Of a stretch of DNA of 64,000 nt, positions 39,775-49,976 are shown in pieces (position 1 is the stretch's first letter; the number at the start of each line of letters is the position of its first letter). Made by a program: the position numbers and the translations under genes. This DNA comes from Fusibacter sp963666805 (GTDB lineage Bacteria; Bacillota; Clostridia; Peptostreptococcales; Acidaminobacteraceae), in assembly GCA_963666805.2 (NCBI GenBank), contig CAXXWR010000001.1, positions 310,001 to 374,000 of the forward strand, in the 5' to 3' direction. Under the pieces are notes generated by a model. The model was not told where the DNA came from. It did no database searches and worked only from the letters and a program-made list of their open reading frames with translations.

Positions 39775-42144
39775 TTATTTTATCTCAATCACTGTTGCAC
39801 CACTGCCGCCTTCGTTATAAGCTGCCAATTCAAAATGCTTGATATGATGGTGTCCTTTAAAATGTTCGTGAAGCCCTTTTCTCAATTGCCCCGTTCCCTT
39901 ACCATGGATAATTCTTACTTTATCGAAATTGGCAAGTGCAGCATTATCTAAATACTTATCAATTTCCATAATAGCATCTTCAACATTAGAACCTCTGACA
40001 TCAAGTTCAGTTTTAATGGTCGCTGCCGCTGCATTGAATGTTCTTACTTTTTCATAGAGCTTTTCATCTTTTTTCTTTTTATTGATTTTTTCCAATCCTT
40101 TTAAATTGACATTCATTTTCATGAGTCCCACTTGAACAGTCAATTCACCCTTACTATTGGGCTTCGTAACAACAGTCCCTTCTTGATTAATAGAAAGCAC
40201 CCTTACCCCATCACCTACATTTAAATCCTTAGGTGCATAGCGATTTTCAGCATGATAATCAATAGTTTTTTCCGTTACATCATCAATACTTTTCGACAGT
40301 TGTCGCCTCATCGCTTCAATTTCTTTATTTTTATCTTGATTGGCATTCTTTTTAATGCCTCTCAACTCTTTAACAATTGTATCTGCTTCATCTTTTGCTT
40401 TCTTTAGTATTTCCTTAGCATCTTGACGTGCATTTTTAACAATTTTATCTCTTTGTCCATCTAGTTTGTCTTCTTTTTCTTTTAGACGGTTTTTGAGTTT
40501 TTCAATATCTTGTTTCATCTTTACAGCGTCATCTTTCGCTTGTTCTGCCATTTTCTGATTGGCTTCAATATTGGACAATATATCTTCAAATTCAATGTTA
40601 TCTTGATGAACATAGGCTTTGGCTTCATTGATAACGTCTAAATTCAGACCTAATTTCTTAGAAATTTCAAACGCATTTGATTTACCCGGTACACCAATTA
40701 AAAGTCGGTAAGTCGGACTCAAGGTTTCCACATCAAATTCAACGCTGGCATTTTCAACTTCATCAGTGACTATGGCATATTCTTTGAGTTCAGAGTAATG
40801 CGTTGTTGCCACCGTTCTCACTTTCATTTTTCTTAAACGATCCAAGATAGCCATTGCAAGTGCCGCACCTTCTGTCGGATCAGTTCCCGCGCCTAATTCA
40901 TCAAAAAGAACCAAACAATTAGGTGTCACATCATTTAAGATTGAAACGATGTTTGTCATATGAGAAGAAAAAGTACTTAAAGATTGCTCAATACTTTGCT
41001 CATCTCCAATATCTGCATAGACTTCATCGAACACTGCAATACTCGAGCCATAATCAACAGGTAAATGAAGTCCTGCCTGTGCCATTAAAGTCATTAACCC
41101 TAAGGTTTTAAGCGTCACTGTTTTCCCACCTGTGTTAGGACCTGTAATCAAGAGGGTATTAAAAGCATCTCCAATCCAGATATTACTGGGTACGACTTCT
41201 TCTACATTCAATAATGGATGTCTGGCATTTTTAAGTCTAACATATCGCTGATCATTGAGTTCAGGAGACATTCCCTTTAATTGAAAGGAAAATTTAGCTT
41301 TAGCAAAGATAAAATCGAGCAAAGTTAATAGGTCTATATTTTCCAGTATAGCATCGCCCACTTCTGCTACTTGCCCAGATAGAATCCTCAAAATGCGTTC
41401 GATTTCCTTTTGTTCTTGTAACTTTAAAGTTGCCAATTGATTATTCAATTCAACGACTGCCATTGGTTCAATATAAAAAGTGGAACCCGTTGCCGACTGA
41501 TCATGGACCATTCCTTTAACATGGTTTTTATGTTCACTTTTGACAGGCAAAACCAATCGATCTTGACGGATGGTGATAATCGTATCTTGGAGATATTTTT
41601 GATACGTTGATGATGTAATCATCGACTCCAGTTTTTGTCTAATCGCTGCTTTTTTACTTTCCATACTTCTTCTGATTTTAAAGAGTTCATTTGAAGCATG
41701 ATCTGATATCTCTGATTCACTGACAATACATTTTTCAATACTTTTTTCCAAGGGTTGATGGGTCGTTAACTGACTCCCCAAGGTCATAATCGTTTGAAAT
41801 TGAGCTTCTTTTTCAATGGCTTGACCAATATGTTTTTTAACAATTCTTGCTGTTCGCACACTGTCAGCAACTTGGAGGAGCTGTTTGGGTGAAAGGACGC
41901 TACCAATATTAGCCAATTTAATGCCTTCATCTAAATTAAAAATGGGACCCATCGGTAGATTACCATATTGCAGTACCATATTAACAGCTTCAGTTGTTTC
42001 ATTTTGCCATGCCTTTACTTCTTCTCTATCTGATGACGGCTTGAGATTAAGACATTTGTCTTTTGCCAAAGCCGATGAAGCACACGACGCCAATTGATCT
42101 ATTATTTTATTATATTCTAATACTCTTAAAGCTTTCTGATTCAT
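39775..42144 (-). CDS. mutS2: MutS2 endonuclease/ATPase
   Basis: 789 residues. The MutS core contains Walker A GPNTGGKTV and Walker B VLFDELGAGTDP. A long coiled coil follows, and a C-terminal Smr nuclease domain (LDVRGSNVEDAIMEID, then IIHGKGTGQLRKGL). MutS2 limits recombination and, in Bacillus, acts on collided ribosomes. The start is at ATG 42142-42144 with AGGGGG upstream; a 33-codon in-frame extension overlaps the U32 peptidase gene and lacks a site. The gene follows U32 peptidase by 17 nt. Confidence 0.96.
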   Translation of the reverse strand: MNQKALRVLEYNKIIDQLASCASSALAKDKCLNLKPSSDREEVKAWQNETTEAVNMVLQYGNLPMGPIFNLDEGIKLANIGSVLSPKQLLQVADSVRTARIVKKHIGQAIEKEAQFQTIMTLGSQLTTHQPLEKSIEKCIVSESEISDHASNELFKIRRSMESKKAAIRQKLESMITSSTYQKYLQDTIITIRQDRLVLPVKSEHKNHVKGMVHDQSATGSTFYIEPMAVVELNNQLATLKLQEQKEIERILRILSGQVAEVGDAILENIDLLTLLDFIFAKAKFSFQLKGMSPELNDQRYVRLKNARHPLLNVEEVVPSNIWIGDAFNTLLITGPNTGGKTVTLKTLGLMTLMAQAGLHLPVDYGSSIAVFDEVYADIGDEQSIEQSLSTFSSHMTNIVSILNDVTPNCLVLFDELGAGTDPTEGAALAMAILDRLRKMKVRTVATTHYSELKEYAIVTDEVENASVEFDVETLSPTYRLLIGVPGKSNAFEISKKLGLNLDVINEAKAYVHQDNIEFEDILSNIEANQKMAEQAKDDAVKMKQDIEKLKNRLKEKEDKLDGQRDKIVKNARQDAKEILKKAKDEADTIVKELRGIKKNANQDKNKEIEAMRRQLSKSIDDVTEKTIDYHAENRYAPKDLNVGDGVRVLSINQEGTVVTKPNSKGELTVQVGLMKMNVNLKGLEKINKKKKDEKLYEKVRTFNAAAATIKTELDVRGSNVEDAIMEIDKYLDNAALANFDKVRIIHGKGTGQLRKGLHEHFKGHHHIKHFELAAYNEGGSGATVIEIK

Positions 42145-42161
42145 ATTTCCCCCTGAGAAAT

Positions 42162-44567
42162 TTATTCTATAGCCTCTAAAAGATAACTTCTTTGTTGGGT
42201 GCGGATATTTGAAAATCGCTTGTGATGCAAATCTTCTCTCCACTTTTCATTAGCTACGTTTCTTAAATCTATTTTAAACCGCCCAATGCCATTTTCCAAG
42301 CATTTATTCAACTGCTTAAATTCACTGATAGGCATTTCACTTAAAACGGTCATCCGACAATTTTTAGGATCTAGCGACAATGGAAATTGTCGTTTTTTCA
42401 TATCTTCCAAATAAAAGGCGTGTCGGCTACATTCACCACAATGGTCATGACCATGTATCGCACCGCCTACTGCGCAATACTCACTTGTCATCAATTCCAA
42501 ATGTCCAAACATTGCAACGCCACATTGAATTGGTGTTTTGAGTTTCATCAATTGATCCGACGTCTCTAATAGACCTTTTAAATTGGTCAAGTCAGAAAGA
42601 CTCATTTCATTTGAAAAATATAGGGTATCCAGTATATAATTTTGGGCTACTTCTGCATAAGCCATCATGCTTTCGCCATTTAAGATATTAAAGGACGTAT
42701 CCAATATAATTGTCATTCCCGCCTTCAAATGTTTTAAAGTCCCCAATTGTCGGATCATTACTTTTCTGCCGCCTGCATCATAATAACGCTCTATCCATTT
42801 GTCCCATTCAGTCCATTCAGATTGTCTTATGATTTTAGGCATCATAGGAATAATATGATGGTCAATACACCAAGACATATTTTCCTGATAGAGTGTCAAA
42901 TCACTTAATATATATCGGTCATTTCCTTGAACTGGGAAGGATTTAATCTCATCTATACCTTCTATTATATAGTCATAAGCAGGAGCTTGCTGAGCATTTA
43001 ATGCCAAGCCTACACCCTCTCTTGACTGAAGAGACCTATTAACCGGTGTCATTTGTCTTTCTCGATGCCATAAGCTGTACTCTTTTTCAAAAAAAGCAAC
43101 CCCATCTCGCCTCATCTTGTTCAGTTCAGAAATCCCTATGACCGCTTTTTCTTCAAGTTCAATGCTTGTCTCTGAAAGATAAAATAAGGTCCCACCTAAT
43201 TTGGACAGCTGTTCAATGATCCGTTCTTCTGTAAGCGGTTTATGCCGTGCACTTTCAACGCAAACTTGAGAGACAATTTGACACTGATTTTCTTGACTAT
43301 CCCTCAATTCTAAAACAGCTTTTTCACCTATTTTCATGGTCAGGTGAGCCTTCAACCCATATAAGGGGTAAACGGTTTGAGACAGTTGATTCATTTCATT
43401 AACAAAAACTGTGTCAAACGTTTTATATACCATTTCATTTTTCTTTAAGTGGTGTTTGAAGGGCACTTTAACTACATCACCTCTATAGGCTTCATTAACG
43501 CGTTGACCTCCCTTAAAGATCATATCAGCCCGCGTCCCTAAACTATCTTTAGACCGTCTAATTTGAATTTCATCACTTTTATGAATGTCATCAAACAATC
43601 TGATTTCAACAGTTTGATTTGAGTATCCTATCACTTTTCCAAGCAATGTCCCTTGGTGAGAAGGTGATTGATAATTCATCAATTGACTGAAATCAGCCTT
43701 GCCCAAATGACCTTGTGAATACCCTCTATTAAAGGCTCTCTCTATACCACTTATTTGTACAGGATGACCCTCTAGTTCTTGTCTGTAGGCATTTACCACA
43801 CTGTAGACATAATCAACACGTTTCATTCTGCCCTCTATTTTTAAAGAAATACGTTCATACCCTTTGAGCGAACTAATCATTGCCATTGCATTAACATCTT
43901 TAGGTGACAAAAGATAGGGTGTCTCCACATCACTCATAACCTGATTATCTTCTCTTCTTTTTAAAAGATAAGCTTGTCTGCAAGGCTGGGCACAAGCACC
44001 TCTATTACCACTTCTTCCTCCTATACTTGAACTCATGAGACACTGTCCCGAATAGGAAATACAGAGGGCACCATGAACAAAAAATTCGAGTTCGACATGG
44101 GTTTGTTCATATATATCAATGATTTCTTCCAACGAGAGTTCTCTTGCGAGCACCACCCTTTTAAAGCCCATTTCTTGTGCCATGATGACATCTCCTAAAT
44201 GGTGACAAGTCATTTGTGTACTTGCATGACAAGGAAAATCGGGGTAATGGGCTTGAATATATCTTAAAACCGCTAAATCTTGAATAATAATGGCATCTGC
44301 ATCCTTTTGATAGAGAAAATCAATCCATTGATGCATCGCTTCTACTTCATCCGGTTTAATTAATGTATTAACTGTCACGTATACTGATACTCCATGAAGA
44401 TGACAGTATTGAATGGCGCTAATAATCCCTTCTTCATCAAAGTTTTTAGCTGATTTTCGCGCTCCAAATTGATTACCTGCCAAATATACTGCATCTGCAC
44501 CAGCATGTATCGCCGCTTCAAGCGTTTCTTGACTTCCAACAGGTGCTAGTAATTCTATTTTTTTCAT
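42162..44567 (-). CDS. Peptidase U32 family protein (DUF3656-containing, RlhA-like)
   Basis: 801 residues. The U32 signature LEFFVHGALCISYSGQCLMSS is present after a TIM-barrel opening ELLAPVGSQETLEAAIHAGADAVYLAG. The long C-terminal part matches the DUF3656-containing subgroup, whose E. coli member RlhA hydroxylates 23S rRNA; protease action is doubtful. The start is at ATG 44565-44567, with AGAGG upstream. A decayed copy of the zapA 3' end begins just upstream, and the U32 start region itself recurs at about 49911-49935. Confidence 0.9.
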   Translation of the reverse strand: MKKIELLAPVGSQETLEAAIHAGADAVYLAGNQFGARKSAKNFDEEGIISAIQYCHLHGVSVYVTVNTLIKPDEVEAMHQWIDFLYQKDADAIIIQDLAVLRYIQAHYPDFPCHASTQMTCHHLGDVIMAQEMGFKRVVLARELSLEEIIDIYEQTHVELEFFVHGALCISYSGQCLMSSSIGGRSGNRGACAQPCRQAYLLKRREDNQVMSDVETPYLLSPKDVNAMAMISSLKGYERISLKIEGRMKRVDYVYSVVNAYRQELEGHPVQISGIERAFNRGYSQGHLGKADFSQLMNYQSPSHQGTLLGKVIGYSNQTVEIRLFDDIHKSDEIQIRRSKDSLGTRADMIFKGGQRVNEAYRGDVVKVPFKHHLKKNEMVYKTFDTVFVNEMNQLSQTVYPLYGLKAHLTMKIGEKAVLELRDSQENQCQIVSQVCVESARHKPLTEERIIEQLSKLGGTLFYLSETSIELEEKAVIGISELNKMRRDGVAFFEKEYSLWHRERQMTPVNRSLQSREGVGLALNAQQAPAYDYIIEGIDEIKSFPVQGNDRYILSDLTLYQENMSWCIDHHIIPMMPKIIRQSEWTEWDKWIERYYDAGGRKVMIRQLGTLKHLKAGMTIILDTSFNILNGESMMAYAEVAQNYILDTLYFSNEMSLSDLTNLKGLLETSDQLMKLKTPIQCGVAMFGHLELMTSEYCAVGGAIHGHDHCGECSRHAFYLEDMKKRQFPLSLDPKNCRMTVLSEMPISEFKQLNKCLENGIGRFKIDLRNVANEKWREDLHHKRFSNIRTQQRSYLLEAIE

Positions 44568-44855
44568 TTCAACCTCTTTCAAAAAAAATACCTTATGAAT
44601 TATAATCACAAGGCATTTACGTTTCTATTTAGGATCATCTTCAAATTTAATCATTCTAACGGGTGACTCTTTATGTGATATTTCTTTCAAGCTTATCAAC
44701 TTCACTTGCATATGTTTTATAAAATATTCCTAATTGTATAAAATATAATCTCATACTTGTATTTTCTTGATTTTTCATTGTCTATTTTATTATACTAAAA
44801 AGTTTTAGATTTTCCTATAACAATCTTTAAATCTCCTGATTTTTTCCTTATTCCA
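44568..44855 (-). pseudogene. Decayed copy of zapA and its flanks
   Basis: This 288-base stretch has no intact gene but matches the zapA locus at 49911-50672. The last 20 or so codons are recognisable (…SHKESPVRMIKFEDD, stop), followed by a 2-nt deletion and loss of most of the coding sequence. The upstream region then resumes from about 44712 (TATAAAATATAATCT, TATACTAAAAAGTTTT, CCTGATTTTTT). Similarity ends at about 44855, which corresponds to the cvfB stop in the intact copy. It is the remnant of a duplication. Confidence 0.85.
44581..44613 (-). terminator. Terminator-like stem in the zapA relic, upstream of the U32 gene
   Basis: CCTTGTGA pairs with TCATAAGG, followed on the minus strand by a U run. 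The same hairpin follows the intact zapA at 49932-49965. Here it sits just before the U32 ribosome binding site. Confidence 0.7.
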
Positions 44856-44903
44856 ACGTTTCATGTTATTTCGAAAAGATTTCCCTCGAGAGACTTTTTA
44901 TCT

Positions 44904-47225
44904 TTAGGCATTCACTACATTAACAATACTCATTCGCTCAATTTTTCTAGCTGGTACAATGACGGCAATCATAGTTGTCAGTAATGCCGCTCCAATAGTC
45001 ACGACCAGTACAATAAGAGGTGCTTGCCATGCGTCTCCCCAAATTGAACCGATAATCAAAGCAAATAGAATTCGGTGAAGGAATAGTCCTAACACGCTGC
45101 CAACAAGGCTTCCCGTTACAGCATAAGTAGCTGCTTCAACCCTAATCATTTGCTTTATTTGTTTAACCGACATGCCTACTGCTCTCATCACCCCGTAATG
45201 GTTCATCCGACTAGAAACACTGGCATTAATGGTATTGACGATATTAATCAATGCCACAAGGGCAATCACGATTAAAAAACCATAGACAAATACTGCTACT
45301 GAATTGTATGCCGTACGGATATCTATGTTGCTTTGAACCTTGTCTATCACTTTCATTTGTGGGGGAAGCCCTTCACGAATAGTTGACACAATTGAAGGGT
45401 CGATTCCCTCATCCACTTGTATATCAATAACCGTGTAGTCTGCTATACCGGTTAAAGCCTTAAACGTTTGCTCGGAACATATGACGTTAAGCATTCCCTC
45501 TTTTGCATCAAAAGGAGAATCTGATAAAACCCCAGCAACCTTCACCTTGGCATTTCCATTCGTTAAATGCAGTGTAACTGTATCTCCAACTTCCCATTGT
45601 AAGCCAGCAGAATATACAACTAAAACACTTGTACCCGATTGAACTGCTTCCATATCACCACGAATAAGTTGTTCATTTGCCCATTCAAATTGTTGATCTT
45701 CATAAGAAATGAGATTGATACGCTTACTATCTATTTGATTTTCTGCCAGAATATCATAAACAAACGCTCTTCCGAAAACGCGTCTCACAGACTTCATCTC
45801 CTCTATATTTTTAAGGCGTTCTGGAGAAAGAGAAGCTGAATTGTCTTGACTGACTATAGAAATATCCGGCGCATATGGACGCAATGGCTTTATTGCATGA
45901 TCTAAAAACAATATTAGCACCGTAAAACATAAGAACATTATAATACTAATCGCAAACGAACCCGTCATAAGAAAAATATTTTTCCGGCTTTGAAAAGCAT
46001 GGCGTATTCCCATTGCTACTTCAACATGAAAGCGATGCGTATTGGCTGATTTCTTTGCTACTTGTTCAGTAGCATTATCTGCATTCCCTGTGACAGCTGC
46101 TTGTGGCGATACCCTTGAAGCCTTTTTACTCGGTGAACGAGACGCAAGCATAACGGTAAGAAAGCCCATAAGAGTTCCTGCAATTAACCCGATCCAACTA
46201 ATCTGAAACAAAGGCATATCCATAAAGTATTGAGAACCCGTCACCCTTAAAATCAACAATGCAAACCACATCACTATAGAACCTGTAAACAGCCCTATAG
46301 GCAAACCTATTAGACAATATCTCAATCCTTCAAGACGCACATATCTCTTAACTTGTCGCTTCGTTGCACCAAGACAGCGAAGCATGCCAAAAAATTTTAC
46401 CCTTTCGGATACACTTAAATTAAAACTGCTTGCAATCATAAAGGTTCCTGCCATCAGCACAAGCACAAAGAGTATTCCAGCCATCAGATAAAGTAACATC
46501 ATAGTGCTGTCTTCACTTTCTCCCATGACGCCTAACAACAATTTATTTTCAATGACTTGTTCTTTAGACAAGTTAAAAGTTTCTATCACATCTGATATAG
46601 CCTTTTGAATAGGGGTTCCCTTTTTAAACTGCACTACATATATCCCTTGGTAATCACTTGCGGTAAAAGATTTTATCCCGTCTAGCGAAAGATACAAGCC
46701 ATGAGCCCCTGTGCCCTGTAAGCTTGTAAAATCACTGAATGTCCCTGTAATCATAAAAGGATGTCTAGTGCCATCAGTTGATTTAATGCTAACAGTATCT
46801 CCAATTGAAAGATCAAATTGTTCTAACGCAGCATCATCTATCAGTGCTTCTTTTTGAGAAACGGGAAAATGTCCTGTATCCACAATAAGATTCATTTGTT
46901 CTGATATGTCCCTATCACCACCCATAATCATTAGGTCCGATCCATGCAAACTGTTTTTTTCCGCCTGTGCGATAAATCCAGATACCGCTACGTCTTGACG
47001 TTTTGCTATTTGTTCGGCTACTTCATTTGATATATGATTAAGCATAATATGATAGTTGCCACCCGTTCTGATTTGTTCGCTGATTTGTCCTCTTACGCTC
47101 ATATCAGCCATACCAAAAATGGCTACCACCAGCATGACAGATATGGCGATACAGATTATAGTCAGTCTATTTTTCTCTTTATGCACTTTCCCATATTTCG
47201 AAACAAGCCCCAGGTAACTATTCAT
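44904..47225 (-). CDS. ABC transporter permease with two FtsX domains (MacB-like)
   Basis: 773 residues. A transmembrane helix near residues 22-43 is followed by an extracytoplasmic domain, then three helices (about 248-370) forming the first FtsX domain. A second such unit follows from about residue 420, ending with three helices. AAIVPARKIERM-type ends are typical. The start overlaps the ABC ATPase stop as ATGA. It probably exports or senses a peptide or lipid, because a two-component system adjoins it. Substrate is unknown; antimicrobial-peptide resistance is only one possibility. Confidence 0.85.
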   Translation of the reverse strand: MNSYLGLVSKYGKVHKEKNRLTIICIAISVMLVVAIFGMADMSVRGQISEQIRTGGNYHIMLNHISNEVAEQIAKRQDVAVSGFIAQAEKNSLHGSDLMIMGGDRDISEQMNLIVDTGHFPVSQKEALIDDAALEQFDLSIGDTVSIKSTDGTRHPFMITGTFSDFTSLQGTGAHGLYLSLDGIKSFTASDYQGIYVVQFKKGTPIQKAISDVIETFNLSKEQVIENKLLLGVMGESEDSTMMLLYLMAGILFVLVLMAGTFMIASSFNLSVSERVKFFGMLRCLGATKRQVKRYVRLEGLRYCLIGLPIGLFTGSIVMWFALLILRVTGSQYFMDMPLFQISWIGLIAGTLMGFLTVMLASRSPSKKASRVSPQAAVTGNADNATEQVAKKSANTHRFHVEVAMGIRHAFQSRKNIFLMTGSFAISIIMFLCFTVLILFLDHAIKPLRPYAPDISIVSQDNSASLSPERLKNIEEMKSVRRVFGRAFVYDILAENQIDSKRINLISYEDQQFEWANEQLIRGDMEAVQSGTSVLVVYSAGLQWEVGDTVTLHLTNGNAKVKVAGVLSDSPFDAKEGMLNVICSEQTFKALTGIADYTVIDIQVDEGIDPSIVSTIREGLPPQMKVIDKVQSNIDIRTAYNSVAVFVYGFLIVIALVALINIVNTINASVSSRMNHYGVMRAVGMSVKQIKQMIRVEAATYAVTGSLVGSVLGLFLHRILFALIIGSIWGDAWQAPLIVLVVTIGAALLTTMIAVIVPARKIERMSIVNVVNA

Positions 47226-47908
47226 TCTGCATATCCTCCTAAATCTGTGAGAATACCGTCTGAGACTTGTAATACTCGGTCAGCTGTAGAAGCCAGACTG
47301 CGATTATGAGTAATCATCATAATGGTCTGTTGGTAACGACTAGAGGCTGTTTTTAAAAGAGAAATAACTTCACTGGAATTTTCGCTATCCAGATTTCCAG
47401 TGGGTTCGTCAGCTAATATTAGCATCGGGCGGGTTATCAGTGCACGTCCTATAGCAACACGCTGCTGCTGACCACCCGATAACTGCCGAGGCAGATGCTT
47501 GCGTCTATCCTGTAAAGAAAGGACTGTCAGGATCTCTTCAACATAAGCTGGATCTGGCTTTTTATAGTCTAGCAAAAGAGGAAAGGTAATGTTTTGCTCC
47601 ACGTTCAGTTCAGGTATAAGATTATACGCTTGAAAGATAAAGCCAATATTTCTGCGACGAAAAATTGTCAATTTTTCATCTTTCATGGTAAATATATCTT
47701 TGCCATCAATTATCACCTTGCCAGAAGTTGGAATATCAAGCGCTCCAACCATATTAAGCAGTGTGCTTTTTCCAGAACCCGATTCTCCTACAACCGCTAC
47801 AAATTCCCCTTTAGGAACAGAAAAGTTTACATTTTTAAGTGCATTTACCGCCGTTTCACCTGTGCCATAAATTTTACTAACTGAATTTACCTCTAATAAG
47901 TTCATCAT
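47222..47908 (-). CDS. ABC transporter ATPase (MacB/LolD type)
   Basis: 228 residues. Walker A GESGSGKST, signature LSGGQQQRVAIGRAL, Walker B LILADEPTGNLD and switch histidine MITHN are complete. The ADEPTGNLD form is typical of the MacB/LolD/SalX group. It is co-translated with the two-domain permease. AAAGGTG lies upstream of the tandem ATGs at 47903-47908. Local GC looks higher than in the genes outside the module. Confidence 0.93.
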   Translation of the reverse strand: MMNLLEVNSVSKIYGTGETAVNALKNVNFSVPKGEFVAVVGESGSGKSTLLNMVGALDIPTSGKVIIDGKDIFTMKDEKLTIFRRRNIGFIFQAYNLIPELNVEQNITFPLLLDYKKPDPAYVEEILTVLSLQDRRKHLPRQLSGGQQQRVAIGRALITRPMLILADEPTGNLDSENSSEVISLLKTASSRYQQTIMMITHNRSLASTADRVLQVSDGILTDLGGYAE

Positions 47909-48001
47909 TTTCTCACCTTTCTAAGTGGTCTTTTTTTAATTTGTCTATAACCACCTACTGATAAGTTAACATTAGCACCTTACTCTCAGATGAATTCTCC
48001 C

Positions 48002-49039
48002 TTACATTTTAGTAAGGTTTAAGAAATTCAAGACAAATACGCTTCCTTTTCCCAATAGACTATCTACTGTAATATTGCCATCATGGTTTTCTATAATCGT
48101 TTTTGAAAGAGACAACCCAAGTCCAATGCCTTTTGTATCTTTTGAAAAGCGACTGCGATAAAATCGTTTAAAAATATGGTGTATATCTTCTGGATGTATC
48201 CCACAACCATTATCCTTTATAGTTATCTGTGTGACCGAAGGGAGTTCTTGCCACATCACTTCAATCCTACCGCCTGAATCCGTATGATCTAGGGCATTTT
48301 TAACAAGATTGCTGATAGCTTCAGTTATCCAGTCTTTATCACAAAAGAGTAGGATGTCATCAGGCCCTGATAAGATGATTGTTTTTCCTTCCTCATTGGC
48401 ACGATATTCAAAATGCTGATAAATACTAGTTATCACATGGGCTAGATTTTCAGGAGCCTTTTTTAAAACAATCGTCCCTGCGTCTAACTTTGTGATTTTC
48501 AAAAGGTTTTGAACCAACATTTCAATCCGATCAATCTCTTTCTCGCATTTTATTGCAAATTCTATTACAGTCGCACTATTTTCTGATTCGTCTTGCAAAA
48601 GACCGTTGTATATAGCGAGTGCTGCTAGAGGGGTTTTTAACTGATGTGAAATATCAGAAATGGTACCTTTCATAAACTCTTTTAGTTTTTGTTCTTTTAC
48701 TGCATGTGCATTAAGTGCTGTCGCTAAAGTGTTGATGGCATGAAAAAGTTTGTACACGCTGCCTTCTTTATCACAATCAATTCGAACATCTGTATTACCT
48801 GAAAGGTATAAATTGATTTGAGATATAGCTTCTTCCATTAGCTGATTTTGTTTTTTAAAATAAAAAAAGCAAACCATCAAAATGCACAAGGCAATAACCA
48901 AAGACAGTATTAAAATAATAAAATTGAAAGCCCCATAAGATAACCCTATAACCAGTTGAGATAAAAGGACAGAACTAGCCAATAGACACGATAATAGCAC
49001 AAAGAATTTTTTAATATCCTTATTCGTAAAAATTTGCAT
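48002..49039 (-). CDS. Sensor histidine kinase
   Basis: 345 residues. Two helices (about 12-32 and 36-60) leave almost no extracellular loop, so the signal is probably sensed in the membrane or via the ABC transporter, as in intramembrane-sensing kinases. The phosphoacceptor His132 is in DISHQLKTPLAAL. The ATPase domain has the N box NLVKNALDH and GIGLGLSLSKTIIENHDG. It is 9 nt downstream of the response regulator gene. Confidence 0.92.
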   Translation of the reverse strand: MQIFTNKDIKKFFVLLSCLLASSVLLSQLVIGLSYGAFNFIILILSLVIALCILMVCFFYFKKQNQLMEEAISQINLYLSGNTDVRIDCDKEGSVYKLFHAINTLATALNAHAVKEQKLKEFMKGTISDISHQLKTPLAALAIYNGLLQDESENSATVIEFAIKCEKEIDRIEMLVQNLLKITKLDAGTIVLKKAPENLAHVITSIYQHFEYRANEEGKTIILSGPDDILLFCDKDWITEAISNLVKNALDHTDSGGRIEVMWQELPSVTQITIKDNGCGIHPEDIHHIFKRFYRSRFSKDTKGIGLGLSLSKTIIENHDGNITVDSLLGKGSVFVLNFLNLTKM

Positions 49040-49048
49040 CCTTCCTCC

Positions 49049-49741
49049 TCAATCTAGTACATTCCATTTGTAACCCATCCCTCTGACTGTTAAAAGCATT
49101 TGTGGGACACTGGGGTTATTTTCAATTTTCATTCTTAACCGACGAACATAGACTGCCAATGTATTATCATCTACATATTCCCCCTCACCATCCCAAAGCT
49201 TATCTAGAATTTTTTCTTTTGATAGTATGATGTTGGGGTTTTGTATGAACAAACAAAGCAGTCGATATTCTGCTGTTGTCAACTCTAAAAGTTGATTATC
49301 TCGATAGACTTGTCCTTGCAATAATGACACTTTTAATCCATTAGATCGAATTTCAGTGTCACCTGTTCCAAAATGATTAGCCCTTCGGAGCAAAGCATTA
49401 ATTCGTGATAGAAGAACGCCTACTTTAAAAGGTTTGGTGATATAATCATCACCACCTATATCAAGTCCCATAACAATATTCATTTCCTCATCTGAAGCAG
49501 TTAAAAAAATAATGGGCACTTTAGATGACTCACGCACCTTTTGACAAATTTCAAAACCTGAACCATCCGGCAAAGACACATCTAATATTAGCAAATCGTA
49601 TTTGCCATTTCTCCAAATATCATGTGCTTCACTCACCGTTCGAGCAATATCTAATTCAAACCCCTGCTTTTTTAACAAACATGAGAGCCCATCAATCAGG
49701 CTCAAATCATCTTCAAGAAGTAATAATTTTAATTGTTCCAC
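49049..49741 (-). CDS. OmpR-family response regulator
   Basis: 230 residues. The receiver has the acidic LLLEDD near residue 10, phosphoacceptor Asp54 (LLILDVSLPDGSG) and the lysine in YITKPF. The DNA-binding winged helix closes with NTLAVYVRRLRMKIE and TVRGMGYKW. It heads the four-gene unit RR-HK-ATPase-permease and would regulate that unit. Confidence 0.94.
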   Translation of the reverse strand: MEQLKLLLLEDDLSLIDGLSCLLKKQGFELDIARTVSEAHDIWRNGKYDLLILDVSLPDGSGFEICQKVRESSKVPIIFLTASDEEMNIVMGLDIGGDDYITKPFKVGVLLSRINALLRRANHFGTGDTEIRSNGLKVSLLQGQVYRDNQLLELTTAEYRLLCLFIQNPNIILSKEKILDKLWDGEGEYVDDNTLAVYVRRLRMKIENNPSVPQMLLTVRGMGYKWNVLD

Positions 49742-49792
49742 CTATTATCCCCCTTTTTTCATCCATCAGTTCGATGGTATCTTTCAGAATCT

Positions 49793-49821
49793 ATATTATT
49801 CGTTTAAGTGCATTAAATCAA
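49793..49821 (-). promoter_or_regulatory. Promoter of the RR-HK-ABC unit
   Basis: TTGATT (49816-49821), 17 bp, then TAATAT (49793-49798). A CCATC/GATGG inverted repeat lies just downstream (49763-49777), a possible regulator site. Confidence 0.6.
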
Positions 49822-49862
49822 GAAAATAAAGCTTAAGTTTATGCACCTATTCAAGCTACATT

Positions 49863-49902
49863 AAAAAATGCCGGATATGAATTACTTCATCATCCGACAT
49901 TT
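49863..49902 (-). terminator. Terminator upstream of the response-regulator promoter
   Basis: AAATG-CGGAT pairs with ATCCG-CATTT around a long loop, followed by six U on the minus strand. It would end read-through from zapA. Confidence 0.7.
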
Positions 49903-49931
49903 TGCCTTATCTTTTTTTCATTTCAACCGCT

Positions 49932-49965
49932 AAAAAAAAATACCTTATGAATGATAATCACAAGG
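49932..49965 (-). terminator. Terminator after zapA
   Basis: CCTTGTGA pairs with TCATAAGG, followed on the minus strand by a long U run. It is repeated in the relic at 44581-44613. Confidence 0.82.
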
Positions 49966-49976
49966 CATCTACTCTA

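Noticed and set aside
42145..42243. 33-codon N-terminal extension of mutS2
   Set aside because: It overlaps the U32 gene and has no site; AGGGGG precedes the inner ATG.
44904..49741. ABC/two-component module as a mobile element
   Set aside because: No integrase, transposase, terminal repeats or target duplication; only the zapA relic marks the junction.
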